A DNA stretch of 64,000 bases from Apostichopus japonicus (GCF_037975245.1 NC_092572.1:8499001-8563000), one strand, 5' to 3'; counted from the stretch's first letter, positions 36,778-50,032 are shown. Program-made: numbers and translations. The notes: generated by a model not told the origin, from the letters alone.

Positions 36778-38105
36778 GTAAGTCCTATAATATATTATAC
36801 ATCATTTTAAGGCTAGAAATTTAATTTTGGTTGCCCACTGAGATTAGTCAGTCACCCCGTTTACTTGTGCTACAAGCAATATAAATTAGCAAAGCACATT
36901 GCATGAGTTCCATCTATAGCAAAAGGTATTGTACAGAGAGTAACTGTCAAGAATATAAAAATATACCTGTACCCCCTTTGGGTAACATTTCACAAAAAAC
37001 AAACAAAAAACAAAATGTGTCTCTAGAACTTAAACCCGAGAGATGAGTTGTATCCATTGTTCTTGTAATGATACGTGCATATACAGTGCATAGCAAACAA
37101 CCGGAGGCAAATTGATTATGGGTGATGTCGTTCTTTAGTTCTTATGTGCATACCACGACTTTAAGATTTCCGTCTCCATCTTGATCCGATTATTTGCAAT
37201 TCCTATAGCTAATATAAACTACATCATTAGAAATATTACTCAGTAAAGCAAAATACACACTTGCTTGGCCGTGTAGAATTTGAAGTTGTCTAATACCTCT
37301 TATTTTCCTTTACAACGGTGTAACCTATTTTTTTTCAATCTGCTCCAATTTCAAATCATCAATAGATGAGAAAAAGTTTGTAGGGAGCAAAGCCTGCCAG
37401 AAAGTATTTTCTTATTTTGACTTATATTTGTCGGTCTTATCTACGGCTCGGGCGCATCCATCGAAACCCCAAAAGAACAACTTAAGATGTGCAAATATGT
37501 CCGGAATCGAAATAGATATCAGCAAACTTAAGGAAGTTGTCAAATAATACTAAAGAACTGATGTCCCTCTCTAGAACATGTATGGAATTCCTCATCGAAA
37601 TAATATCTTAAAGGAAGGAAGCAAAGATATAATTGTTTCCAAGTTATCATAATACGTTAACGCTGTATGTTTTGATTGTGTAAACCTATTGTATACTAAC
37701 AATCATATTAACCACCTGAATGGATTTTCGTTATTCTAATTTAGCTTTTTTTTCAGTTTTTATTTCTTGAACGAACACCCTGGTTTTATTGCAATCCTAA
37801 TCATAAGTGAATTCAAATCTGGGTATCCTCTTACATACGGTAGTATATAAAATAATAAGCATCACAACTATAGGACACCACAACACTTTATGGATTAAAT
37901 TATGTGTAGCATATTCTGTTGGGAGATCTGAAGGAGGATATTGATTTTAGTAAAGTTAACAACTAACCGTTCCGTCGCGATGAAAAATGTTCCTGATATT
38001 CGTATGGAATATTTTTCATAGTGTGTATGACAATATGACGTTTTTCGAATTAAAAGCAAACTTAACACAGCAATGGCAAAAGGAGACACAAACTCAAATA
38101 TGTAT
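36778..38105. other. Start of the proposed 17.9-kb intron
   Basis: No gene or transposon end seen before 38106. Confidence 0.35.
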
Positions 38106-39616
38106 CAGGGGCGTATCCAGGATTTTCTAACCCGGGGCGCAAATTACTATCTAAGCGGAGCGCCACCATCGGTTGGCGCGGAGCGTACAAGAAAAATTCA
38201 GGTTTTGATACCCCCTAGATCACCGGAAATGGCACTTCTCGGGCTTGAAAATGACCAACCAGATGTACACTTTTGCCTGAGAACCAAGTTTTTCCCAATA
38301 TTTTTTTTCCATCCATAACCTTTTTGAAGATTGTAACCAGTCACACATCATGTTCGACCTCATTGCATGTCCTGTGGATCATTGCTTTTGTAGGTGATTC
38401 TACGTCACGGCCCAAAATAGCCGAAAGCCCCACTTTTCAAAGTTTAAAGCCCATTATTTGTTGAGAATTTGAAAATTCACATTTCTCGTGAAGAAAATCA
38501 CTTTAAAACATATACATAATGTTGCACAGAATTCAATCTATGGACAACCAATATAAAAAAACTTCCTTCAACCCCTAACAGACAGGTCAAAATTGCTACG
38601 AGAAGAGAGAAGTATGATGAAGAATGTTGGTCAGGAAGTTTTCGAAAATTCAGACACAGTTAATTTATTGGTGTAGAAATATTACAGCCTCTTATAACGG
38701 CAATTATAAAACTTCGTTGAAGGAAATGAAAAATAGCAGATATTTCCGATATCAGATATTTCGAAACCGAACACTACAAACATAGGCGTAGGAGGCGGGG
38801 GCTGCAGCCCCCCCCCCCCCAACCAAACTTGTTCCCCTGAAAATTCGGGCAATATGCTGAGAATAAATGAATAGTTTAAAAATTATCTCCTTGGTAATTA
38901 AAATAGAGTTCTAAGCTTGGCAGACTAATTCGCCATTACTACTGTAAAAGAGAGTTTTGACATAATTGGACCTGTATGCTTTTTCTCCATCTACATAAGA
39001 CATTTCGTTGTTTACATTAGCATCCTGCGGATGACTGCGCAACTTTCACGGACCGTACGGTACACGATGCCATGCGATGTAATGACCTATGCTTATATGA
39101 TATTGACATTAACATGTTGAACGCGCGCGAAAAATTTTGGTTATATTTTTCTGGCAAGTCGTTACAGCCCCCAAATCCAATTGGGCTCCTACGCCTTTGA
39201 CTACACACATAGACAGTTTTGAGGCTGTTCAATTTTGAACATGCATTTTCATGCTCACTGATATTAGGTGATGTCTGCTCTTTGCTTTACAAATTCGAAC
39301 AGGCGCGTAGCGAGTAATTTGCCAACGGAAGGGCGAAGCCTGTAGGCAAACTATCTAAGCGAAGCGCCACCATGAGTTGGCGCGAAGCGTACAAGAAAAT
39401 TTTGGCCGAAAAAGCCTCCCAGATAGCTGGAAATGACACTTCCCAGGCCTTGTAAGTTGCATCTAAGCATTGTCTATTTTTAAATTACTAGCGATATCAT
39501 GGAGAAAATTTGCTCGGGGGTGGGGGGCGGTCGCCCCTTCCCGAAATGCGTCATGTTCCCCGACGACTCGGTCGAGTTCAAGACCAGCCACAGTTGGTTC
39601 CATTGCACAATTGAAC
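38106..39616 (+). mobile_element. hAT-rich repeat block A
   Basis: Begins with the hAT-like terminus CAGGGGCGTATCCAGG. It carries two copies of the core AGCGCCACCAT...TTGGCGCG(A/G)AGCG and a nested element at 38781-39199. An inverted, diverged copy is at 50033-51762. No transposase gene. Confidence 0.7.
38781..39199. mobile_element. Nested non-autonomous hAT-like transposon
   Basis: Ends CATAGGCGTAGGAGGC and GCTCCTACGCCTTTG are inverted. Flanks ACTACAAA and ACTACACA form a 7/8 target duplication. It is in the same family as the element at 18702-20118. The inverted block B has the same insertion, lacking one end. Confidence 0.75.
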
Positions 39617-39669
39617 AATTGTTCAAGGCGTCCATACACACACACACGCGTTATGCTAGACCATATACA

Positions 39670-39762
<93 letters not shown>

Positions 39763-39770
39763 TAGATACA
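39670..39770. repeat. (TA)n microsatellite
   Basis: About 100 bp of TA ending in GATAGATA. Confidence 0.95.
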
Positions 39771-40079
39771 TTATAATGAGAGAGGAAAATGGAAACGTCA
39801 ACTAGAGCACCAATGGTGCAGAAGCTCATACCTTTTCGAGCTTAAAAATGTAGGGCCCACAAAACTTTATGGCGCACCAAATTTCAGGCCATTTTTTCAG
39901 ATTCCACCAATTTTGGGCCCATGAGGGATACCCCCCCCCTCCTTTAGCAGAATACTGGCCACACCACTGGTTATAATTCCTATTTTCCCCCTTTAAATCC
40001 TGTTTTACCCACTCTCTCAAACAATACCACTGACCTACCCTATTAAACTTTCTCCCCTCTACCTGAGCAGACCTGAAGT

Positions 40080-40218
40080 ATGGAACGCGAAAAGGGCAAC
40101 CGTATTTCGTTGCCTAAACTAAGTTTGTTTCGTTGCCTAAACTAAGTTTGTTGCTGTCTAAACTAAAGCTGTTGCTGCTAGTTTACCATGTTGCTGTTGT
40201 TCGTTGATGTCTAAACTT
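40080..40218 (+). repeat. 18-bp tandem array, left part
   Basis: Units related to CGTTGATGTCTAAACTCA, preceded by GTATGGAACGCGAAAAGGGC. It is interrupted by the transposon at 40219-41411 and resumes at 41412. An inverted relative is at 49440-49635. Confidence 0.75.
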
Positions 40219-41411
40219 CATGGGCGGCGATCCGTACTTCCGAGTGGGGGGTTATGACCTTGTTGACTATCTAAGCGTAGCGCCACCATCGGTTGGCGCG
40301 AAGCGTACAAGAAAATTTTGGGATTTACAAACCCTCTAGATGGCCGGAAACGGCACTTCCCGAGGTTTCCAAGCGGCATATACCCAACTTTAAAATAGGG
40401 ATATCATGTCCGAAATATCTCATAATCAGGATCCAAAATACTTTTTTTTTTTTTAAATTTCGGGTGTTATTTTGGGAAAATTGCCCCTGTCAATCTTGTT
40501 TCAGGCGCTACGTTAAAATGTTCGAGAGCTCTTTTATATTATTCGATGAAGAAAATGGCCTCATGCAGGCTATTATAGGCATATGCACATGCAATACACA
40601 ATTACACATAGTTACATTCCTATAGGTAACGATTGCTAGGGCATCCAGGTGAAACGTGTATTAAGCATTACCCTGGTAACATGCTGTTCGAGGGAACATG
40701 TACGTGTGTAGGCCTACTATAGGGCCTATATCAGGGTTGTACAACCTACGGCCCGCGGGCCACAGTCCGGCCCGCCGCAGGGTTGCGTCCGGCCCGCCAG
40801 AGATGCTTGTACGGTGCAAAATTTTAGTGAGCAGATTTTTTGATAACAATTTGAAGCTATATAATCAATCATTCGAACCTTCTGGGTCCAAAAAACTGCA
40901 TACAGGTCAGTTTGTGTGACACTCTCAGCGGAGGGGGGGGGGGGGTGGCGGCTGGACTTTATTCATCTGTTTTATCAGGAAGGAAAATAAATCAGTGCGA
41001 AAAATCGAGCGTAGGGTTCATGCGGCCCCTCCTTCATCATAATCATTCCACGTGGCCCTCCTCTGCAAAAGGTTGGACAACCCTGGCCTATATGAATACT
41101 ATGAGGGTGCATATATGTACTATATCAATACCGTGGGTGCAATAATACCTTTTGTTGTTATAGGGCCAATGAAGCCTACAGTCAACTATTCTTGCTTTAT
41201 AAAGACGCTTTATTTGAAAAGATCGCACTGCGTTTATGGTAGGCGAGAAATGAGCTAAAAAAGAGCCGTACATTCACGTTGATGCATAAATGTAGGCATG
41301 AAAATATTCTTATCCCTGGCATTTGGTGGGGGGGATATGGTGTATTACATCCCCTCCACCCATTTTCATGGGGGGATATATCCCCCCTTCCCCCCAGGAT
41401 CGCCGCCCATG
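40219..41411. mobile_element. Non-autonomous hAT-like transposon inserted in the 18-bp array
   Basis: Ends CATGGGCGGCGATCC and GGATCGCCGCCCATG are perfect inverted repeats. The perfect 8-bp duplication CTAAACTT (40211-40218, 41412-41419) lies inside the array. It holds the core repeat at 40268 and the nested element at 40732-41085. No transposase. Confidence 0.88.
40732..41085. mobile_element. Nested 354-bp hAT-like MITE
   Basis: Ends CAGGGTTGTACAACC and GGTTGGACAACCCTG are inverted. The perfect 8-bp target duplication GCCTATAT is at 40724-40731 and 41086-41093. The GC-rich CGGCCCGCGGGCC next to the left end is seen in other hAT MITEs. Confidence 0.9.
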
Positions 41412-41620
41412 CTAAACTTACGTTGATGTCTAAAGTCACGTTGACGACTAAACGCGCCTTAATGTCTAAACTCACGTTGATTTATAAACCTTACGGTTGA
41501 TGTCTAAACTCATGTTGATGTCTAAAACTTTCGTTGCTAAGTTAACCTACCGTTGATGTCTAAACTCACGTTGATGTCTACACTTTCGTTGCTATCTAAA
41601 GTTCCGTTGTGAACACATTG
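41412..41620 (+). repeat. 18-bp tandem array, right part
   Basis: About ten diverged units of CGTTGATGTCTAAACTCA, continuous with 40080-40218 once the insertion is removed. Confidence 0.8.
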
Positions 41621-43157
41621 TGAACGAACATCATTCTTTCTTTTCAAAAAAATTATAACAATCAACCGCAAGTTGCTTCCGTGCAGTGCTAACAACATAT
41701 CTATTACAGAGATTGTCATGCTAAATACAGCCAATGATGTTTTCTCAAATTTCCCGAGATTTGTTTTGTTAATAGTCCCTTACCCATTGTCTGCAAATAT
41801 GCTTGCATCTTCAGTGCTCAATGAACGCAAAGTATGATGGTTTAACTATGTAACGCGAAAAGGGGGGGGGGGGGGGCGGGGTAATCGTTAATGTCATGCC
41901 GGATTTGTAGCAACAGCCATGTAAATATCCTTAACAACCTGATTTGTCGAACAAAATCACGTTGCTAACGATATTTACATGATAGTTGATACAACTCCGA
42001 GGACGTTATTTACATTTATATTGTTAATGTCATATTTGAATAATTGTTTTATCACAGAAAGTTATGAGTTGAGACAATCTATGAATTTTGCGGGAAGCTA
42101 CTACAACATCTCTGATACTGAAAAGGACTTTAAATCTCACAGTATGTTATGTTCTCTCCCTTTTGAGAGTTGATAATGTAAAATGTGCATTTATACCACA
42201 GTTATTTCTTCGTTGCAAACTTGCGTAAAGTTTTGCGGTCCCTTTGACCACGTGCCTCAAGTCATGATTCTGGTGCAACACTAATTCGTGTGCATAAACT
42301 ACTGCAGTCATACATCGTCAAAAGTAGTCATTGAAGTTTCGACATTGCGTAAAAATGTTATTTAAATACTATAATTTTCGTGGAGTTGGTCGTTTCCAAA
42401 TACTGAAAAGCATCCAGGGTAAATGTTGGATCAGTTGCTCTATGGTTGGATGTAGTCTGCGCTTCGTGAGTAACAAGAGGGGCACAGTATTGAAGTACGT
42501 AGGCAATATGACTCACAGAACTAGTTTACTAAACCTGCCAAGAAAGTTCATTCGTTACACCAATCCAGTTCGGAGTTTCGATTTGCGAAAGGGATTGTGT
42601 TGTAAATGGAATATACACAAACCTCGCTCAGCATTGTTAAGCATTTTAGACCAAAAAACCCGCTAACATGTTATGCAGGAAACGAAGCATCCAAGATGCA
42701 CTCGAGTTTTGACTAAGCCTATGTGTTGTAAGTAAGGTGATATGATCTTTTCTCCACAAATTTTCAGGATATGCGCATGTGCAGTTGAAACTCCGAAGTT
42801 TGAACATGCCTAATACAAATTGCGTGGAATTTAGCGAGATATGCACACTACATTTGCGGGGATATTTGAAGAGTTGGGGTAGCTGGTGAAATCGCTGCAG
42901 GTCAAAGCATCGAGGTACTATAAACGGAGTTGGAGAGGAAGAAAGAGTGGCAGGGCAGGCGAAATGAAGGTCGGACGGCCGCCCTTGTAAAACAGCGAAG
43001 CCAGGGCACTGGATGGCATCCGCCATATATATATTGTGTAGAGCATTCTGTACAGGCAGTGATAAGATCGCATCTTCTCAACTATAAACACTAGTAAAAG
43101 TATAGGTCATATAATAAACGCAATTGGTGTTCGATCGGGACGAAAACATTTGTCTTT
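41621..43157. other. Intronic non-coding DNA
   Basis: No gene assigned. Two ORFs above 100 codons (42331-42666 + and 42646-43026 -) carry no recognised domain. A splice-bounded open segment at 42058-42141 is described as a finding. Confidence 0.35.
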
Positions 43158-46075
43158 AGGGCAATTCCGTAAAGTCGGACGTACATTTCGGACAGTTTGT
43201 TGATCCATATCTCAATGGCTATATATAGGAGATAACTTTTTATTTGGGTTTTATGGAACATCTACCTTGTACTATTCTTGTATGGAGTTTCATTCCTTTT
43301 CCATCTAAATAAACTACAAAATTACTCAAAAAACCTCCCTGTGACGGACGTACCCAGAGAAAGTGACTTTTTCAGATCGTATTTTTCTTTTGAAAATTTC
43401 TGTGAATTGGAATGGGATGCAATTAAAAACTACTATACATGTTTTGAAGAAGACTCTAAACTACACATATCAGTACACAAGAAGTTGAAACCTTTATCAC
43501 TTCCCTTCAATATTTTCAAAAATTCCTCTGTGACGGACGTACAATATTTTGTGACGGACGTACATGTGTGAATTTATATGGTGAATGTACGTCCGTCACA
43601 AACAAAAGTGCTACTTGGTATCCCTAAAATTTCAATTTGTGACAGAGCTTCACCCAGAGTTTCCATTGTTGACAGCTGTACACAATAATGCAGCATTTAC
43701 GTGTGGCTAATGGAACAACTTAGGTAACAGTAATAGTAAAAAGAAGGTTTACCGTCTCACAAAATTTCTATTCCATTGGAAATCTATATGTCACTTTAAG
43801 TTGTATGCAAATCATCACTTGAAATGATAATGGTAAACTCATCTAAATTTTGTGTGCATCATTTCAAACAATACAGATGTTAGACCCCTATGGTGTTGAA
43901 GTTCTATAGTGGGTCTGAATGATGGGTCTTTATTAACATTAAGATAATATGAGCACCAAACCATTTTTCTTTCACTTTTCTTGACACCCTGTTTAATTAC
44001 TTGACAATTTTTGTTTATTAAAAATACATGTACTGCAAGCTTCTGTATGGATGATATAACAGCACTTTTCAGCAAACAAGAATTTCAGAAGTGTGATACA
44101 GTATGTTGCATTGCTTCAGGAGCTCTTAGGCTGTGTTCACATTGGATCCCCTGTTCTTGGTCCTGTGTTGACAATTTAACCGCAAATATGTTATACCAAA
44201 ATCTCCTATATTGTTCACACTTGAACTCATGCTCCAGCTCTGATTGCCCACTCTGAATCAATGAACAGGAAGTTACAATATTTGTAGGGTGACCCTCACA
44301 AAAGTGCAAATGCACAAAGTGTATGGCAAATTTCTAATAAAGATGAGTGTCACTAACTTCTGCATGCAATGTATTCAAGATTGAGGTGAAAGTGGGAGAA
44401 ACAAGTCAGTGTTAACCAGGGAGTGCATACTACAAATGGCTACTGTATTCAACAGTACTGCTGAATAGCTATGAGAGCATTTACTGGCAATAGTTCTTAA
44501 ATATCTAATGTCAAGATACAGAGGCACACCCTTGGTTAGTATAGCAACTATGAAACATGTATAAAAGTAATACTCACAAACACTGTGAAGTTAAGGAAGA
44601 ACCATCAGGTAATTGTCTACCAACACATAAAACTATGAGCACATGTGGTTCAAAATTAACTTTTCTTCCACATAATGATACCTGAAACCCACCACAAAAG
44701 GTAATGAACATAAAGCAAATGTAGAACAAATTACATCAAAACAATAACATGCATACTACAGCAGTAACAAAATACTAACAATTGCAATAATAGTTCTCGA
44801 GGACTCTCTGACAATCTTCCTTCAGAACTGATTTATTATTTTACTCAAAACTGGTTGAACACTTGTAATAAATATGTTGGATCTCGAAAGGAAACCTCGT
44901 GGTCAGAGGGATAGTCGGAGGGAAGAATAAATGGCAGAATTACAAAGAAACAATGTTGTACACAATCAAATAGTTTGCCTAATAGTGCATGGAACAGGCA
45001 TGGTGTTATGTAGTTCGTTTGCCTCGCATGATCACAGGTCACCTTGGTCCCCTGAGTGTTCACACTCTGCAACTGATATCCCCCAAAACTGGGGACCAAC
45101 ATGTCGCGGTCTGACCCTGAGTAGGATAGTATTTACAATAGGACGTTGATCTCGAACAGGGCATATGATTCAATCAGATCCCTTCTGTGTTTTTTCTAAT
45201 GTGAACAAGGCTTTTAGATGAAAGTGTTATATCAATGTAGACAAACATACTGTACATGTGGTTCAATACCATGCCATTTCTTTGATATCTTGCCAAGTGC
45301 TAACCAATAACACAAACATATACTAGTTGACACTGTAGAATGCAGTGTTTGCATACCACTACATTTATGCTAATGAAACAACCACATAACTACCTAAAGT
45401 CTGTGTTAATGACTAAATGGGTTTGATTATTAAATTTAGAGGTAATGTAGTGATAAAAATGTTAAAATACATTGTTTATCTAAACAAAAATAATGTGACG
45501 GACGTACGCGTGACGGACGTACGTGACGCACGTACCAAAATACGTACGTCTGTCACAGCATTTTCTAAAAAATTAAAATCCCAGGGATTAAAGGCACATT
45601 ATGTAGTTATTGAGTGTTCAAAATGTGCATTAAATTGTAGATGCCTTGAAATCTGGGTACTTCCTTCTGTATGAAATTTTAAAAAATGTGATTTTTCTGT
45701 GACGGACGTACACATGACAATTTACATTTGTAAAAAAAGTTATTCTCAGAAAACTGAAAATCCCTGCAACTTTATCTGTTTGTAAATTGAATCTACATAT
45801 TATATCACTTTAACAAATCCAAGAATATTTATTCCTCTGGAGATACACAGGCAAAAATAGGCATTTTGTTTTGGGATGTTTTTTGTGAAGCAAATTTGAG
45901 ATTTTTTCAGTTGAGTAATACACACCTTAATCTGCCTTATAACAATGTGTTCTACAAAAATTAGCTACATATTATGAAACTCCATGGTTTTAGCTTTCAT
46001 GTGATACCCTACATGTAATGATACAACGTTTTTTACTTTTTGGTGAAAAGGTTAACTAGTTTATGGAACTTCCCT
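43158..46075. mobile_element. 2.9-kb non-autonomous DNA transposon, copy 1
   Basis: Left terminus TTTAGGGCAATTCCGTAAA pairs with a diverged right terminus (TTTATGGAACTTCCC). The motif TGTGACGGACGTAC is clustered in the first ~450 bp and in 45493-45720, in both orientations, and absent from the middle. Such subterminal clusters are typical transposase-binding arrays. The middle aligns in direct orientation to 56197-58290. No transposase ORF; superfamily undetermined. Confidence 0.7.
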
Positions 46076-46092
46076 TTAGTAATATTACTGTC

Positions 46093-46345
46093 ATTCGTTT
46101 TACTTGATTGCCGACATTCACAATATATCCAGACATCATGTAATGGTTCAATAATTCAATTTTAAGTACAGTATTTTATGCTGGCATTTTGCCTCGACAC
46201 TCGTTTTACTTGATTACCGACATTCCCAGATTATCTCTACACATTGTTGGAGGGGCTCAGTGAAATCAGTTTAAAAGTGCAGTATTTTTATGCTGGTACT
46301 TTGTCTAGGCACTCGACGTTGTACTTGATTTCCGACATTCACAGC
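46093..46345 (+). repeat. Tandem repeat, ~113-bp units
   Basis: About two and a quarter units with TTTTACTTGATTNCCGACAT and GCAGTATTTTTATGCTGG(T/C)A. Confidence 0.7.
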
Positions 46346-46447
46346 GTATATGCATAGCCTATAAGTATAGCATTATAACATTTTAAAAGTTGTTTACCGT
46401 GCAGCCGCCTATTCGTATGAGTTGTACTAACGCACATGTTATCTGAT

Positions 46448-46914
46448 GGTAGCATACGCCCATTAAAAGCCCCATTGACTTACACACTAAATCACAAAAG
46501 TAATGTGGTCTCTAAGTCTAGATAGAAGTTTTCACTAGCTTAACGCTACCCATCACCGGATAGCTGACAAGTTGGCCTTTCATGGCACCATCAATTTTCC
46601 GTACCATGACCGTGAAAATTTTTTGCTATCCGAGCCGGAAGTTTTCGTCACTTGTAAACAAACCTCTTCACTCAGTGGTAAACAAATTTCCTACGCTGCT
46701 CCTGGGAAGCCTAAAGGGGTCTAAAATTGCCTCAATTGACCCAATTTTTTCACCACATGTACTTCCATTCATGCTCTTCAACATGAAAGCCACAAAAAAC
46801 TAGATTATGATTGATAACAGGTCACAAAAGATGTTCTCCTGCTGCTTTTTGGCACTTTTCCTGAAGGAGAACAATCGAGCGGATTGATATAGACTCTAAT
46901 AGGAGTATGCCACC
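46448..46914 (+). repeat. 467-bp repeat E, copy 1
   Basis: By eye identical to 48716-49182. Ends GGTAGCATACGCCCATTA and TAATAGGAGTATGCCACC are imperfect inverted repeats. Left flank TGAT, right flank TTAA. The 73-codon ORF inside is shared only because of the duplication. Confidence 0.85.
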
Positions 46915-48715
46915 TTAAGTGAGAGTTGAATTTTTTTTTTTTTTCCAAAATGATACTTTTCATAGTCGTCACAATATAAACCACAACAGAATTATATGCA
47001 ATTATCATTTTAGGTCCATAAAGATGTATTTTCAGAGATTTCAGTATGCACGGTGCAGTGTGTAAATACACATATGAGCAATACTGTGTAAGCAGTAACC
47101 AGGTCTATGTCTGCAACAACACTTCCAGTCACCAATTTTAATAAGCTTGACCAATTTGGGTGCATCTATGATTCTTGCAGGTATTATTGGTATCCCTGAT
47201 CACAATCCACTTGGTCTGGCTTGCCCTACCTGCAGAAACATCATCCATAGAAGGGTTAGCGGTGAGGGCTTTTTCGTCTCTGGCTCTGAAAAGTGATGAA
47301 AACTACTTTTGTTTAGCTCAGCAGAATCCTCACAAACTGACCCACAGGACATACCCCAATGTATTCCTGAACTGTTTGGAACATGTTAAACTGATATTGC
47401 ATGTCACTCCAGTGCAACTGTTAAGTTACTAAGAATAAAAGAAGAGAATTGAAGGTGTTCTTTGCCAAAATTGGATCATCGGGATTTGTAAACAACAGCC
47501 TCACTGTAACAGTATTACAGCAGTCAAAAGGAAAGCTTACTGGAATGCTATCTAGATACACTGTTCACCTCAATAGCATATCCAGTCCATTTAAAGGTTT
47601 GTGCATAGGTTGTTACAATGTATTAAAGACAGTTATAAGAGAAGAGAGGTGGATAGGGGGGCATATTTCATGATAAAACATTCAAATTTGTTGCTCGGCA
47701 GAGAACAACGACGTCAAATTACCTTATTCTCCATTGGTGGCAAGCACTGGTTCCTATAGTTACTACAGTAGATCTCCCATGGAAGCATCAGGATATCTCT
47801 TTCTGCTGTCAGAGTTGTTTGGGATTTGTTGTTACCTCATCTAACCAGTTGAGTCCATTGATACCACACCCATTCAAAGTATATCGCTGTGCATGCTGAG
47901 GACTTAGCACATCAACTTTCTCTGAAATTGACAAAACAACAGAAAACTAATGAGGAGTGAATAGGCTCAAAAACCCCATGATGCACATTGGCAGAAGCAG
48001 AATATTCATACCTTTGTGGATTATTTGCTAAATAAGACTCAAAACATTCTCTGTGCAAGGTATTAGCCCTCAGCAGCCACTCCACTTAGGATACAGACCT
48101 CATACAACATTGTGCTACAGCTGGTGTAGACTTGGTCTAGGATACTAACGTAGCGCCATTATGAACCTGAGGCCTAGGCCTAAGCTAACAACATTAGGGG
48201 TATTTCATGCATTGAAACTGAGTTTTTGTCCTTAGTTAAACACCAGGTACTTCCAGCTTTAGCAAAAACAACCTAAAGTATGATTACCATGTAATTTAGG
48301 TGCCCACAGATGTCAAATTTCACTGAACTTAGTCGTTCACGTCACACACACTGCAGGCTTTTTGGTCTGATTCTGAAGGATTTTGAATTTCGTGCATTTG
48401 GCACCTACTTAGCAGATTCAAGGCAGGAATCATACTACGGAAGCTTTGGTAGGTCAAGGCTTAATGACCCAATAGTTTATTGGGGAGGAAAACTGGTTAG
48501 AAATGCTCAGAAGGCTGTTCTAGTCTAATGTATGGACACGCACATGCTCTTTGTGGTACTTTAAGGCTGTAATACTAATTTATGCGTAAAAATCACCCAA
48601 GCGTGAAATTTTCTGACGTTTGCTTGAAAACCATTTTTACACACCATAGCAACTACTTTGATCCAAAATTGGGACTTCTAGCACTTAAAATGAAAAATTT
48701 GGCATTTTTGCTTAA
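46915..48715. other. 1.8-kb segment between the E repeats
   Basis: Begins and ends with TTAA. Short ORFs (47175-47432, 48310-48528) carry no recognised domain. No primer-binding site or polypurine tract next to the repeats. Confidence 0.4.
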
Positions 48716-49182
48716 GGTAGCATACGCCCATTAAAAGCCCCATTGACTTACACACTAAATCACAAAAGTAATGTGGTCTCTAAGTCTAGATAGAAGTTTT
48801 CACTAGCTTAACGCTACCCATCACCGGATAGCTGACAAGTTGGCCTTTCATGGCACCATCAATTTTCCGTACCATGACCGTGAAAATTTTTTGCTATCCG
48901 AGCCGGAAGTTTTCGTCACTTGTAAACAAACCTCTTCACTCAGTGGTAAACAAATTTCCTACGCTGCTCCTGGGAAGCCTAAAGGGGTCTAAAATTGCCT
49001 CAATTGACCCAATTTTTTCACCACATGTACTTCCATTCATGCTCTTCAACATGAAAGCCACAAAAAACTAGATTATGATTGATAACAGGTCACAAAAGAT
49101 GTTCTCCTGCTGCTTTTTGGCACTTTTCCTGAAGGAGAACAATCGAGCGGATTGATATAGACTCTAATAGGAGTATGCCACC
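48716..49182 (+). repeat. 467-bp repeat E, copy 2
   Basis: Same length and sequence as copy 1. Left flank TTAA, right flank TGAT. Confidence 0.85.
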
Positions 49183-49439
49183 TGATAGGCTGGCTGTGGG
49201 TGATACGGTAGCTTATAAAAGAAGGTTTCCACAAGTTTGCGTTTGGTGACTCCAAATGGACTTGGACCTCCAAGATCCCTATTGTTTTGGTGCAGGTGTG
49301 CATAGCCACGTACAATAGACTGACCTGTGTTTATTTAATGTATCAAAACGGTGGTTCGGGCCATTTCTATAGTAACGGCTAGTGTACTGAAGTCATCGAA
49401 ACCTCAATGCATTTTGCATTCTGGTTTACATTACGCGGT

Positions 49440-49635
49440 TGAGCAATTTTGAACAGCGCCGATAGCAACAACGTTAGTTTTGACAACGACGTATGTTTAG
49501 ACAACGGAAGTTAAAATAACAACGTGAGTTTGAGCAACAACGTGGTAAAACAGCAGCAACAAGTTTAGTTTAGACTGCAACAAACTTAGTTTAGACAACG
49601 AAATATGGTTGCCCTTTTCGCGTTCCATACTGAAG
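49440..49635 (-). repeat. Inverted relative of the 18-bp array
   Basis: Read in reverse it begins GTATGGAACGCGAAAAGGGC and continues with GTCTAAACT-type units, matching 40080-40218. Confidence 0.7.
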
Positions 49636-49642
49636 CACTCCT

Positions 49643-49955
49643 CAGGTGCGTATCCAGAGGGGGGGGGGCGTTGGGGGCGCGCGCCCCCCGGGTAAGAAAA
49701 AGAGGAGAGAAAAAAAAGAGAAGGAAAAAGGAAAAAAGAGGGGAAAAAAGCGGAGGAGGAGAGGAAGGAAGGGAAAAGAAAAAGAAGAAAGAGAGAAAAA
49801 GGAGAAAAGGAGGGAGTAAAAGAAAAACGCGAAGACACCGGGGAGAGAAAGAGGAACAGTGACATCATTACAGCGCTGAAGGGTAGCCAGTGACGGATCA
49901 ATGATTTCGTAAAAGTGTGACTCACCCTACCCCTTACACCGACAACTCCATTTTT
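49643..49955 (+). repeat. Inverted-repeat arm with polypurine tract (left)
   Basis: Starts CAGGTGCGTATCCAG and runs through a GC-rich palindrome (GGGGGCGCGCGCCCCC), ~170 bp of almost pure A/G, and a block ending ACACCGACAACTCCATTTTT. The reverse complement is at 52671-52988. Confidence 0.85.
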
Positions 49956-50032
49956 TGACGTTTCCATTTTCCTCTCTCACTAATGATCTATATATGTACT
50001 ATATATGGTCTATCATAACGCGTGTGTAGAAT

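Noticed and set aside
42331-43026. Two overlapping ORFs above 100 codons
   Set aside because: Opposite strands, no recognised domain; the sequence looks unconstrained.
46582-46803. Identical 73-codon ORFs at 46582 and 48850
   Set aside because: Identical only because the whole 467-bp repeat E is duplicated; no coding signature.
49497-49967. Ser/Phe-rich and Lys/Glu-rich ORFs over polypurine DNA (also 52749-53096, 55686-56203)
   Set aside because: They follow base composition and repeat copies, with no domain or start context.
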